A DNA stretch of 64,000 nt, taken from an uncultured Bacteroidota bacterium. Its GTDB lineage: Bacteria; Bacteroidota; Bacteroidia; B-17B0; Aurantibacillaceae. Of this stretch, positions 45,672 to 54,180 are shown piece by piece (position 1 is the stretch's first letter; each line of letters begins with the position of its first letter). The notes under the pieces were generated by a model, which did not search any database, was not told where the DNA came from, and was given only the letters and a program-made list of their open reading frames with translations. The stretch lies in contig CAILKE010000004.1 in the NCBI GenBank assembly GCA_903834765.1, positions 62,001-126,000 of the forward strand, written 5' to 3'. Position numbers and translations under genes: made by a program.

Positions 45672-46859
45672 TTACTCTAAAATTTCAGTTACTTGACCAG
45701 CACCAACAGTACGTCCACCTTCGCGCATTGCAAAACGTAAACCTTTATCCATTGCTACAGCAGAGTGTAATTCTACAGTAATTGTAACGTTATCACCTGG
45801 CATTACCATTTCACGCCCAGCATCTAAAGAAATCTCTCCTGTTACGTCAGTTGTACGTAAATAGAATTGTGGACGGTATTTGTTATGGAATGGAGTGTGA
45901 CGTCCACCTTCTTCTTTTTTCAAGATATAAACCTCAGCTTTGAACTTTTTGTGAGCTTTAACAGAACCTGGCTTAATAATTACCATACCACGACGGATAT
46001 CAGCTTTATCAATACCACGTAATAATAAACCTACGTTATCTCCAGCCTCACCATAATCTAAGATTTTACGGAACATTTCAACACCAGTTACAGTAGACGA
46101 TAATTTTTCGTCACCCATACCAATAATATCTACTGGATCATTAGAGTTAATAACACCTGTTTCGATACGACCTGTAGCAACTGTTCCACGACCTGTGATT
46201 GTGAAAACATCTTCAACTGGCATCAAAAATGGCTTATCTTTCTCGCGTGGAGGTAATGGAATGTAAGTATCTACAGCATCCATTAATTCCATAATTTTAT
46301 CCATCCATTTTGGATCCTTGTTTAATCCACCTAAAGCAGAACCTTGAATCACTGGAGTGTTATCACCATCAAATTTATAGAATGTTAATAATTCACGGAT
46401 TTCCATTTCAACTAATTCTAATAACTCAGCATCTTCAACCATATCCACTTTATTCATGAATACAACGATACGAGGTACACCAACTTGACGAGCTAATAAG
46501 ATATGCTCACGAGTTTGAGGCATTGGGCCATCAGTTGCAGCAACTACTAAAATTGCACCATCCATTTGAGCAGCACCAGTAACCATGTTTTTCACATAAT
46601 CCGCGTGACCAGGACAGTCAACGTGAGCATAGTGACGGTTAGCAGTTTGATACTCAACGTGAGAAGTATTGATCGTGATACCACGCTCTTTTTCTTCAGG
46701 AGCATTATCAATTGAAGAGAAATCTCTAACTTCTGATAATCCTTTTTCTGCCAATACTACTGTAATTGCAGCTGTTAATGTTGTTTTACCGTGATCTACG
46801 TGACCGATAGTACCAATGTTTACGTGTGGTTTGGAACGGTCGAATTTTTCTTTTGCCAT
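45672..46859 (-). CDS. tuf: Elongation factor Tu
   Basis: 395 residues. It delivers aminoacyl-tRNA to the ribosome as a GTP complex. The G1 motif is GHVDHGKTT, the switch region [13 protein letters not shown]3 is DCPGHADY, G4 is MNKVDMVED. Domains 2 and 3 are complete ([54 protein letters not shown]). Position 124-125-type kirromycin and domain 2 residues look ordinary. It follows four tRNA genes, an arrangement like the E. coli thrU-tyrU-glyT-thrT-tufB operon. It is the only tuf in the window. Confidence 0.99.
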   Translation of the reverse strand: MAKEKFDRSKPHVNIGTIGHVDHGKTTLTAAITVVLAEKGLSEVRDFSSIDNAPEEKERGITINTSHVEYQTANRHYAHVDCPGHADYVKNMVTGAAQMDGAILVVAATDGPMPQTREHILLARQVGVPRIVVFMNKVDMVEDAELLELVEMEIRELLTFYKFDGDNTPVIQGSALGGLNKDPKWMDKIMELMDAVDTYIPLPPREKDKPFLMPVEDVFTITGRGTVATGRIETGVINSNDPVDIIGMGDEKLSSTVTGVEMFRKILDYGEAGDNVGLLLRGIDKADIRRGMVIIKPGSVKAHKKFKAEVYILKKEEGGRHTPFHNKYRPQFYLRTTDVTGEISLDAGREMVMPGDNVTITVELHSAVAMDKGLRFAMREGGRTVGAGQVTEILE

Positions 46860-46928
46860 TGCTGTGTTATTTTAATTGTTATTATTATTTGTTTTATATA
46901 TAGTTTAATTACTACCTTTTTTGTTTAG

Positions 46929-47000
46929 AGCTGTTGAGCGGGATTGAACCGCCGACCTCCTCCTTACCAAGGAGGTGCTCTACCACTGAGCTACAACAGC
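46929..47000 (-). tRNA. tRNA-Thr (GGT anticodon)
   Basis: 72 nt on the minus strand. Acceptor stem GCTGTTG/CAACAGC, D-arm GCTCAGTGGTAGAGC, anticodon loop TTGGTAA giving GGT, T-arm GGTTCAATCC. It is the last tRNA before tuf. Confidence 0.97.
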
Positions 47001-47171
47001 CTATTTAATGATCTGCTGTTTGCTTTATTTTAAAGAACGTGCTTTTATATATACGAAAAGTCCCTCAATTTTAGGGACATTCAAAAGAATTTAAAACCGC
47101 CTACGCAAGTTTGAACTTTCTTTTGTCCGTTTATACGGTTATTCATCAACTTCACTCCTCAATTTTTATTG

Positions 47172-47244
47172 AGCGAAAGACGGGTCTCGAACCCGCAACC
47201 TCCAGCTTGGAAGGCTGGAGCTCTACCAATTGAGCTACTTTCGC
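47172..47244 (-). tRNA. tRNA-Gly (TCC anticodon)
   Basis: 73 nt on the minus strand. Acceptor stem GCGAAAG/CTTTCGC, D-arm GCTCAATTGGTAGAGC, anticodon loop CTTCCAA giving TCC, T-arm GGTTCGAGACC. A 171-bp spacer with small hairpins (for example GTCCCT/AGGGAC at 47060-47078) separates it from tRNA-Thr(GGT). Confidence 0.97.
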
Positions 47245-47284
47245 TTGGTATTCTCTTTAACAATGCGACATCCATCGTTACTCG

Positions 47285-47365
47285 TGGGGACAGGAGGATT
47301 CGAACCTCCGAAGTCGAAACAACAGATTTACAGTCTGTCCCATTTGGCCACTCTGGTATATCCCC
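47285..47365 (-). tRNA. tRNA-Tyr (GTA anticodon)
   Basis: 81 nt class II tRNA on the minus strand with a long variable arm. Acceptor GGGGATA/TGTCCCC, anticodon loop CTGTAAA giving GTA, T-arm GGTTCGAATCC, discriminator A. Confidence 0.97.
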
Positions 47366-47378
47366 ATTTTAAAATAAG

Positions 47379-47451
47379 AGCCGAAGAAGGGACTCGAACC
47401 CCCGACCTACTGATTACAAATCAGTGGCTCTACCAGCTGAGCTACTTCGGC
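47379..47451 (-). tRNA. tRNA-Thr (TGT anticodon)
   Basis: 73 nt on the minus strand. Acceptor GCCGAAG/CTTCGGC, D-arm GCTCAGCTGGTAGAGC, anticodon loop TTTGTAA giving TGT, T-arm GGTTCGAGTCC. It is the first gene of the tRNA-tuf operon, 13 bp before tRNA-Tyr. Confidence 0.97.
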
Positions 47452-47497
47452 TTATTTTTGTTTGATTTAAAAGAACGTCCCTTTATTTTTGGGATTG

Positions 47498-47527
47498 CAA
47501 ATTTAGTAACATTTTTTGTTGTTACAA
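47498..47527 (-). promoter_or_regulatory. Consensus promoter of the tRNA-tuf-secE-rpoBC operon
   Basis: On the minus strand TTG (47525-47527), a 19-bp spacer and a perfect -7 element TAAATTTG (47498-47505), about 45 bp before tRNA-Thr(TGT). The spacer ends are themselves a GTAAC/GTTAC inverted repeat. This is the best match to the phylum consensus in the window, as expected for a stable-RNA operon. Confidence 0.88.
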
Positions 47528-47743
47528 AAAAAAATAAAACTTTTTTTGCTTTTTTTGAAAAATATTTTTTTATACTGTTCGTATTTTCGAAAAAAGATCC
47601 CTGTTTTTAAACATAAATTAATACTACATATATTAATTTTATGCCTCTATTGCTTTGATTTAAAGGGAAATAAAAATTTGAAAAGCACTAAATGTACTAT
47701 TCTTTTATCAAAAAAGAACTATATTAGCAATCTTAATATTGTT

Positions 47744-48337
47744 ATGAAAGATTTTTTTTTATTTATTAAATCAAAGGTGTTTTTTAAGCATTTTACTATT
47801 GCCATTCTATCCTTAGTTGTTTTATTGTGGATTTTATTTAAACTTTTAGGTATTTATACTCACCATGGGGAAACGGCTGTAGTCCCCGATTTTAAAGGGA
47901 AACTTATTTCTGAACTTGATAAGTTTATAGTAGAAAAAAAGGTAAGATATGCCATTATTGACAGTGTTTACGAGCCTCAAGAGAAGTCGGGCATTGTATT
48001 GAAGCAAGAACCTGAAGCTAATTCGGAGGTTAAACACAATAGAATTATCTATTTATACGTTACTAGTACGCAGCCACCACAAATAGCAATGCCTAAATTA
48101 GTTGATAGAAGCTCACGACAAGCTTTGTTTATGATTGAAAGTTACGGTTTAAAACAAGGAACTGTTAACGAAATTACTGCAGATTGCAAAGGTTGTGTGG
48201 TAAAACAATTGTATAAAGGCAAAGAAATATTAGCAGGAGACCCTATAAAAAAAGGAAGTAAAATAGATTTATTAGTTGGTAAAAAAGAAAATGATTATTT
48301 AGCTATCCCCACTGATAGTTCGCTAACAAACCCATAA
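47744..48337 (+). CDS. PASTA-domain membrane protein
   Basis: 197 residues from the ATG at 47744; upstream in-frame codons are low-complexity and not convincing. A short cytoplasmic N-terminus and one TM helix (about 17-37) precede PASTA domains (VVPDFKGKLISELDKFIVEK then GIVLKQEPEANSEVKHNRII; AMPKLVDRSSRQALFMIESY then GCVVKQLYKGKEILAGDPIKKG). PASTA domains bind peptidoglycan precursors or muropeptides. No kinase or penicillin-binding domain is attached. The T9SS cargo gene follows 8 bp later and rluD after it. Confidence 0.9.
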   Translation: MKDFFLFIKSKVFFKHFTIAILSLVVLLWILFKLLGIYTHHGETAVVPDFKGKLISELDKFIVEKKVRYAIIDSVYEPQEKSGIVLKQEPEANSEVKHNRIIYLYVTSTQPPQIAMPKLVDRSSRQALFMIESYGLKQGTVNEITADCKGCVVKQLYKGKEILAGDPIKKGSKIDLLVGKKENDYLAIPTDSSLTNP

Positions 48338-48345
48338 CAAAGTAA

Positions 48346-50253
48346 ATGATACCTATATTTTTTAATAATACATTCAAATTCTACTTAATGCTACTGTTTA
48401 TGTCATTAACAGTTTTCGTTCAGGGCCAAGAGCAATTAATGCCACTAAATGCTAATTTGCACTTGCCTGTCATTAATTCCAAAAATATCACTGCTTCTAA
48501 AACCGCTTCAGTGGTGGCTTTAGACACGTTGCCTTTTTTTGATGATTTCTCCTATGCATATCAATCGCCTTACCCAACGGTAAATCACTGGAAAGATTCA
48601 AGTGTATACGTGAACGTAGGATTTGGGACTGCACCTAAAAGTCTTGGTGTTGCAACCTTTGATGGTTTAAACAAAAAGGGTTATCCGTATTTGTTAACAG
48701 CGCCTGTCTCTGCTTCTAATCCCGCTGATACGCTTACATCTCGTCCTATTAATTTACAAAAACTAGGTGCGCATTCCTACAACTTTGCTGATAGTATTTA
48801 TTTAAGTTTTTATTACCAAGCTATGGGAAATGGCGATTGGCCAGAGCCTAGCGACTCTTTATGTGTTGATTTTTTTAAACCTAATCAAAATACATGGCAT
48901 GAGGTATGGCACAAAAACGGCTACCATCCAGCAACAAACGATACTAATTTTAGAATGGTTATTCTGCCAGTTAATGATACCGCCTATTTCGATAGCATCT
49001 TTCAATTTAGATTTAGGAACAGAGCTACCACCAGTGGCAGTTTGGATCATTGGCATATTGATTATGTATACCTTAACAAAGGAAGATCCATCATTGATAC
49101 CGTATCTCAAGATGTAGCTTTTGCATATATGCCTACGCCAATACTAAAAAATTACTCTAAAATGCCATATTCGCAGTATGTGAGTTCAGATTTAGGATCT
49201 TCATTTTATAACACTTTACGTAATAATGATAAAAACACATCTAATATTACTTACTTCTATGATATTTACGATCACCTCAATGCTTTGCAGCATAGTTACT
49301 CAGCAGTAGATAATATTCAGCCTTTTCAAAACTCAGGTTATCAAACAGGTATTGCACAAGCTAACGTATCATTAGGCACATATACATTAGCTCCTAATGT
49401 TGATTCTGTTTTAAAAATAAAACATTACATCAAAACATCAAGTTCTGATTTTAATAAAACAAATGATACACTTATTCAATATCAGCATTTTCCAAAGTAT
49501 TATGCTTATGATGACGGCACAGCAGAAGTGGGTTACTATAACAATACTTACGGTGCTAAAATGGGTGTGCGCTATACGCTCAATAATTATGATACGTTAC
49601 GCGGTATCAATATTTATTTTGATCCAATCACACAAGGTGGATTAATCATTAATTCTTCTTTCAGATTAATGATTTGGAGCGATGGCGGTGGAAGTCCTGG
49701 AGCTGTAATATACAGAGACAGTGCTGTGAAACCTTTTTATTTACAAGGCAATTATAATATGATGCCTACATTCAAACTCACAACCTGTTTACCAATGAGT
49801 GCTGGCACATATTATTTTGGGATACAACAATCTACGAATCAGCCATTGAATATAGGGTTTGACAAAAACACCAATCACCACGATGCTTTATTTTATGATA
49901 TAGGCTCTGGCTGGACACAATCTTCTATTCCAGGTTCTATTATGATCAATCCAACAATGGGTTGTTATGTACCTCCAACTCCTATTGGAATTGCAGAGTT
50001 CGAACAACAGTATTACAATTTTAATTTATACCCTAATCCTGCACAAAATTCACTAACCATTCGCGCATCCGAATTAAGTTTAAATGCTTTAACATTGAAT
50101 ATTTACTCAACCTTAGGACAACTTGTTTTGACTAAACCATTTAATAATGCTGAAACCATTGACATTAGCGCTATACCTAACGGCATGTATGTTGTTTACT
50201 TGAATGGTTCAAGCAAAAATACTACTCCTCAAAAATTAATTATTTCGAGGTAA
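48346..50253 (+). CDS. T9SS-exported protein with C-terminal type A sorting domain
   Basis: 635 residues. A signal peptide (about 1-27, cleavage near VQG) is followed by a jelly-roll-like domain (DTLPFFDDFSYAYQSPYPTV; aromatic and Gly-rich strands up to about residue 220), a middle beta region, and a C-terminal sorting domain (about 560-635) with NLYPNPAQNSLTIRA, IYSTLGQLVL, the IDISAIPNGMYVVYL motif and KLIISR. The sorting domain directs export through the type IX system and is then usually removed. It is coupled to the PASTA gene by an 8-bp gap. No catalytic motif is visible. Confidence 0.88.
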   Translation: MIPIFFNNTFKFYLMLLFMSLTVFVQGQEQLMPLNANLHLPVINSKNITASKTASVVALDTLPFFDDFSYAYQSPYPTVNHWKDSSVYVNVGFGTAPKSLGVATFDGLNKKGYPYLLTAPVSASNPADTLTSRPINLQKLGAHSYNFADSIYLSFYYQAMGNGDWPEPSDSLCVDFFKPNQNTWHEVWHKNGYHPATNDTNFRMVILPVNDTAYFDSIFQFRFRNRATTSGSLDHWHIDYVYLNKGRSIIDTVSQDVAFAYMPTPILKNYSKMPYSQYVSSDLGSSFYNTLRNNDKNTSNITYFYDIYDHLNALQHSYSAVDNIQPFQNSGYQTGIAQANVSLGTYTLAPNVDSVLKIKHYIKTSSSDFNKTNDTLIQYQHFPKYYAYDDGTAEVGYYNNTYGAKMGVRYTLNNYDTLRGINIYFDPITQGGLIINSSFRLMIWSDGGGSPGAVIYRDSAVKPFYLQGNYNMMPTFKLTTCLPMSAGTYYFGIQQSTNQPLNIGFDKNTNHHDALFYDIGSGWTQSSIPGSIMINPTMGCYVPPTPIGIAEFEQQYYNFNLYPNPAQNSLTIRASELSLNALTLNIYSTLGQLVLTKPFNNAETIDISAIPNGMYVVYLNGSSKNTTPQKLIISR

Positions 50254-50290
50254 GCAGACTATTGTAAGTCGATTTCCTGATACAACTCTT

Positions 50291-50317
50291 TTGCAAAATT
50301 AATTATACATAAATTTG
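50291..50317 (+). promoter_or_regulatory. Probable promoter for rluD
   Basis: A perfect -7 element TAAATTTG (50310-50317) with TTTTG ending at 50293, but the spacer is only 16 bp. It lies 31 bp before the ATG. Confidence 0.5.
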
Positions 50318-50347
50318 CAGACTGGTTATTAAAAACACAAACACATT

Positions 50348-51415
50348 ATGACAGACGATATAGAAGAAGTTGAAGGAAGCGAAGAAGAAAAAGAATTATA
50401 CGAGCATCACAACATTAAGGTTGAGAAAGGTCAGGTGATGATGCGTATTGATAAGTTTTTAATGATCCGTGTACAAAACGCGACTCGTACAAAACTGCAG
50501 CAGGCCTGCGATGCAGAGTGTATCTTGGTAAACGGAAAGCCGGTAAAATCAAGTTACAAGATAAAACCTTTGGACGAGATTTCTATTTTAATGACAACAC
50601 CTCCGCGTGATGTGGAAGTGTTAGCGGAAGATATTCCTATTAATGTTGTTTTTGAAGACGATTATATTTGTGTGGTAAATAAAGAACCTGGCATGGTGGT
50701 TCATCCAGCTTTCGGTCATTATTCAGGCACTTTGGTAAATGCTTTAGCCTATAGATTTAAAAATTTACCAACTTCAAAAACACAACTTACCGAAAACTTA
50801 TCGATTGACAGACCAGGCTTGGTGCATCGTATCGATAAAAACACTTCGGGAATTATTATTGTTGCTAAAACAGAATTAGCAATGACGCGCTTAGCAAAAG
50901 ATTTTTTTGACCGAAACCTCGACCGAAAATACATTGCCATTGTTTGGGGCGATGTGAAAGAAGATTCGGGCACCATTACTTGTAATGTTGCGCGTGATTT
51001 GAAAAATAGAAAAGTCATGGCTTGCTTTCCTGATAGTGAACATGGCAAGCATGCGATAACACATTATAAAGTATTAGAACGTTTTGGATACGTCACCGTT
51101 GTTGAATGTAAATTAGAAACAGGCCGTACGCATCAAATACGCATACATATGAGGCATTTAGGTCATCCGTTATTTAACGATAACGAATATGGTGGTGATA
51201 GAATATTAAAAGGCTTACCGAGTAATAAGTATAAACAGTTTATTGAAAATTGTTTTGATATTTTGCCTCGTCAAGCCTTACATGCTAAAACACTAGGAAT
51301 TACACATCCTATTACAAAAGAGCCCATCTTTTTTGACAGTGAATTACCAGCCGATATGCAACAAGTGATAGATAAATGGCGCAAGTATTCTTATAAGTTT
51401 GAGGACGAGAATTAG
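50348..51415 (+). CDS. rluD: 23S rRNA pseudouridine synthase, RluA/RluD family
   Basis: 355 residues. An acidic N-terminus (DDIEEVEGSEEEKELYEHH) leads into an S4 RNA-binding domain (about 32-85: MRIDKFLMIRVQNATRTKLQ, ILVNGKPVKSSYKIKPLD). The catalytic domain has KEPGMVVHPA and the family motif RPGLVHRIDKNTSGIIIVAK with catalytic D163, then RKYIAIVWG and GRTHQIRIHMRHLGHP. The S4 domain and motif set fit RluD, which modifies helix 69 of 23S rRNA, but RluC-like specificity cannot be excluded from sequence alone. Confidence 0.93.
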   Translation: MTDDIEEVEGSEEEKELYEHHNIKVEKGQVMMRIDKFLMIRVQNATRTKLQQACDAECILVNGKPVKSSYKIKPLDEISILMTTPPRDVEVLAEDIPINVVFEDDYICVVNKEPGMVVHPAFGHYSGTLVNALAYRFKNLPTSKTQLTENLSIDRPGLVHRIDKNTSGIIIVAKTELAMTRLAKDFFDRNLDRKYIAIVWGDVKEDSGTITCNVARDLKNRKVMACFPDSEHGKHAITHYKVLERFGYVTVVECKLETGRTHQIRIHMRHLGHPLFNDNEYGGDRILKGLPSNKYKQFIENCFDILPRQALHAKTLGITHPITKEPIFFDSELPADMQQVIDKWRKYSYKFEDEN

Positions 51416-51464
51416 AGAAGAAATTGTTATTGTATAATAAGAGCTTTTTTTAAGACGCTCTTTT

Positions 51465-51863
51465 TTATTTAATCAAAACACCTTTTTTACCAACTACGGG
51501 AATAGTAACAAAATTGGACTCTACAACGGTTTCTGGTAAAAAAATAAATTGCTTATCGTATAATTGGTTATTGAGTGAAAAGCTTATCCAATACTCGTTA
51601 CTTAAGCCAAATACTTCTTTTTGAATCGGCTCGATTTTAATAAAATCTTGTTGTTTGACTTCATCAAAAAAATGACGCAGGGTGCTTGTTTTAATTTGCT
51701 GGTCGTTTACTAAGCCATAACCTGTAGATACTACCATCACATTTTTAATATCTTCCGATTTCAAATTAATTAAGTATACATCATATTCATCCAAACCTTC
51801 AATATCCTGAACAATAGCAACGGCAATGCTTTCAACTTCTGGAAATGTTATGTCTTTTATCAT
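51465..51863 (-). CDS. Conserved Bacteroidota protein of unknown function (132 aa)
   Basis: 132 cytoplasmic residues with no signal peptide. The pattern YDVYLINLKSEDIKNVMVVS.GYG, then KTSTLRHFFDEVKQQDFIKIEPI and the end PVVGKKGVLIK, matches a small family I have seen in Bacteroidota genomes, sometimes mislabelled as a phenylalanyl-tRNA synthetase fragment. It has no synthetase motif. It lies 35 bp after tyrS on the same strand, with a GCTAAAA/TTTTAGC hairpin just before its start. Function unknown. Confidence 0.8.
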   Translation of the reverse strand: MIKDITFPEVESIAVAIVQDIEGLDEYDVYLINLKSEDIKNVMVVSTGYGLVNDQQIKTSTLRHFFDEVKQQDFIKIEPIQKEVFGLSNEYWISFSLNNQLYDKQFIFLPETVVESNFVTIPVVGKKGVLIK

Positions 51864-51898
51864 TGCTAAAATTTTTAGCGCAAGGCGCGGAGTTTTTT

Positions 51899-53185
51899 TT
51901 AAACTATTTTTAATAAATAATTTTCTTTTTTTCCTTTACTGATTAACAAATAGGTATCAGCTATAAAATTTGATAGCGTTAGATTAGTGTTTACATCCGA
52001 TACTTTTGTTTTATTTAACGCCAAAGCATTTCCTTGAATCATCTTGCGAGCTTCCGTTTTACTAGGAAAAACAGTGGTTTGTTCCACTAAAGCATCAACT
52101 AATAACAATCCATTTTGAATAGCTGTTCTTGGTATTTCAAAAGTATCAATGCCACCTAATAATTTTTCGAAGGCTGCTGCGTTTAGATTGGCAATATCTT
52201 CTGCTTTCGATTTGAATAAAAATTCAGCAGTTTCAATGGCTTGTAAATAATCAACTTCGCTATGAACTCTGATGGTGATTTCTTTCGCTAAGGCTTTTTG
52301 TAAATGACGTTCGTGTGGGGCAGTATTATGAAGGGTTTCCAGGGCTTCTATTTCTTGCTGATTCATTAAACTAAAAATACGAATGTAGGTTTTAGAATCT
52401 TCATCGCTTACATTTAACCAAAATTGGTAAAATTTATAAGGCGATGTTTTTTCTCTGTCTAACCAAATATTTCCTCCTTCTGATTTACCAAACTTAGTGC
52501 CGTCTGATTTTTTTATCAATTGAGTTGTTAGCGCAAAAGCCTCTCCACTAGCCTTACGGCGAATGAATTCGGTGCCTGTGGTAATATTTCCCCATTGATC
52601 AGATCCACCCATTTGAAGCTTACAATTTTTATGTTTGAACAAGTAGTAAAAATCAAAGCCTTGAATTAACTGGTAACTAAATTCGGTGAAGGACATCCCA
52701 GAATCTCCATTGATGCGATTTTTAACCGAATCTTTGGCCATCATATAATTAACCGTAATGTGTTTTCCGGCATCGCGAATGAAATCTAAAAACGAATAAT
52801 TTTTAAACCAATCGTAATTATTTACCAGTTCCGCACTATTAGGGCCACAATCAAAATTTAAAAATTGTTGTAACTGGTTTTTAATCCCTTCAATATTTTT
52901 ATTTAATGTATCACTATCTAATAAATTACGCTCGGCTGATTTCCCGCTAGGATCACCAACCATACCAGTAGCGCCGCCAACCAAAGCAATCGGTTTATGG
53001 CCTGCCAACTGAAAACGCAATAAGGTCATTATTTGCGCAAGGCTACCTACGTGTAAACTATCTGCTGTTGGATCAAATCCTATATAACCAGAAACCATTT
53101 CTTTGGCTAATAATTCTTCCGTTCCAGGCATCACATCGTGCAAAATGCCGCGCCATTTAAGTTCTTCTATAAAAGTTGATTTCAT
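51899..53185 (-). CDS. tyrS: Tyrosyl-tRNA synthetase
   Basis: 428 residues. A class I synthetase with the HIGH-type motif HVGS (45-48) in IGFDPTADSLHVGSLA, the GDPSGKSAERNLL block, the tyrosine-binding FSYQLIQGFDF and GGSDQWGN regions, and the KMSKS-type motif KFGKS (231-235). A C-terminal S4 domain (about 360-428) completes it; IQNGLLLVDALV and MIQGNALALNKTKVSD are visible. All key residues are present, and it is the TyrRS form usual in bacteria (TyrS rather than TyrZ). Confidence 0.98.
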   Translation of the reverse strand: MKSTFIEELKWRGILHDVMPGTEELLAKEMVSGYIGFDPTADSLHVGSLAQIMTLLRFQLAGHKPIALVGGATGMVGDPSGKSAERNLLDSDTLNKNIEGIKNQLQQFLNFDCGPNSAELVNNYDWFKNYSFLDFIRDAGKHITVNYMMAKDSVKNRINGDSGMSFTEFSYQLIQGFDFYYLFKHKNCKLQMGGSDQWGNITTGTEFIRRKASGEAFALTTQLIKKSDGTKFGKSEGGNIWLDREKTSPYKFYQFWLNVSDEDSKTYIRIFSLMNQQEIEALETLHNTAPHERHLQKALAKEITIRVHSEVDYLQAIETAEFLFKSKAEDIANLNAAAFEKLLGGIDTFEIPRTAIQNGLLLVDALVEQTTVFPSKTEARKMIQGNALALNKTKVSDVNTNLTLSNFIADTYLLISKGKKENYLLKIV

Positions 53186-53272
53186 TTTAAAATTTGAATT
53201 TCAAAAATATAAATAATCGTTGAGATATTGTTTGTTTACGCAAACAAATAAAAAATAAATTAGAATACAATC

Positions 53273-54070
53273 TTAACTTATAAACTCCTTTATTAAATGG
53301 CACAATTGAGGTACTGCTTCTAAATTGAGCGTATGACCGGCATTAGCTATTACCTCAAATTGAGCGTGAGGAATTGCTTTGGCTACTTCGCTAGCCATGT
53401 GAACAGGAAACAACATATCTTTTTCGCCTTGTATAACTAATGTTGGATTATTTATTTTTTGCAGAAATGGTCTGTAATCACCACGTTCTTTTGTAGCTCG
53501 CATCAACTTGAAAAGCGCTTGTTTATCGTCATTTGCTTCTTGTCGCGCTTGTTTCATCATATCAATAGGAATCAGCGGTTTTGCAAAATAATTTTCACTA
53601 AGCACTGATGGCAACATAATATCCAACATTAAATTATAACCGCCAAACTCTAATGCTCTCCACCATGATAACTCAATAGCTTCGTAATAAGGCGTTTTAT
53701 GTGCAAAAGTAGAGGTTAGTATTAATTTAGAAATACGATTGCCGTGATTAACACCAAAATGTTGCGCCACCAAACTTCCATAAGAAAGTCCAATAATAGT
53801 TGCTTTTTCTATTTTCAAAGCATCTAATACTGAAATTACATCCAAAGCATGTTGATCAAACGTACGCCAATCGCCGGTTTTATCACTTTGTCCTTGAAAA
53901 ATAAAATCGAGCAAAACGATATGATAATCATCTTTAAAAGCCGGAGCGGTGAGTATCCAAGAGAGTGTCGTTTGTGATAAGCCATTTAAAAAAACTAAAG
54001 TTTCTTTAGCATCAGGATTACCTTGAGTTTCGAAGTATATATTGAGATTATCGGTTGTTTTGGCAAACAT
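53273..54070 (-). CDS. Alpha/beta hydrolase
   Basis: 265 residues, no signal peptide, so cytoplasmic. Motifs are the oxyanion-hole region FLNGLSQTTLSW, the nucleophile elbow GLSYGSLVAQ (Ser about 97), the acid in VIQGEKDMLFPV and the catalytic His in NAGHTLNLEAVP. The overall layout fits the 3-oxoadipate enol-lactonase/MhpC-like group, but with no pathway genes nearby the substrate is unknown. Transcribed divergently from the serine protease gene. Confidence 0.88.
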   Translation of the reverse strand: MFAKTTDNLNIYFETQGNPDAKETLVFLNGLSQTTLSWILTAPAFKDDYHIVLLDFIFQGQSDKTGDWRTFDQHALDVISVLDALKIEKATIIGLSYGSLVAQHFGVNHGNRISKLILTSTFAHKTPYYEAIELSWWRALEFGGYNLMLDIMLPSVLSENYFAKPLIPIDMMKQARQEANDDKQALFKLMRATKERGDYRPFLQKINNPTLVIQGEKDMLFPVHMASEVAKAIPHAQFEVIANAGHTLNLEAVPQLCHLIKEFIS

Positions 54071-54180
54071 GTTTTATAAATTTTACTGTAAAGTTAATCG
54101 TTTTTAAAAGAGTTTTATTTAATTTATTTTTCATTCAAAAAAAGAAATAAAATAGTACCTTTAATTCAAACAATAAGTTC

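Noticed and set aside
47060-47078. GTCCCT/AGGGAC hairpin between tRNA-Thr(GGT) and tRNA-Gly as a terminator
   Set aside because: The stem is only 6 bp with no T run, so a role in tRNA processing or chance is more likely.
51465-51863. Phenylalanyl-tRNA synthetase alpha fragment
   Set aside because: The family is sometimes labelled so, but the 132 residues contain none of the class II synthetase motifs.
53228-53247. TTGTTTG/CAAACAA hairpin between the hydrolase gene and tyrS as a terminator or tyrosine T-box
   Set aside because: No T run follows it on the minus strand and there is no T-box consensus or specifier structure; T-boxes are not expected in this phylum.
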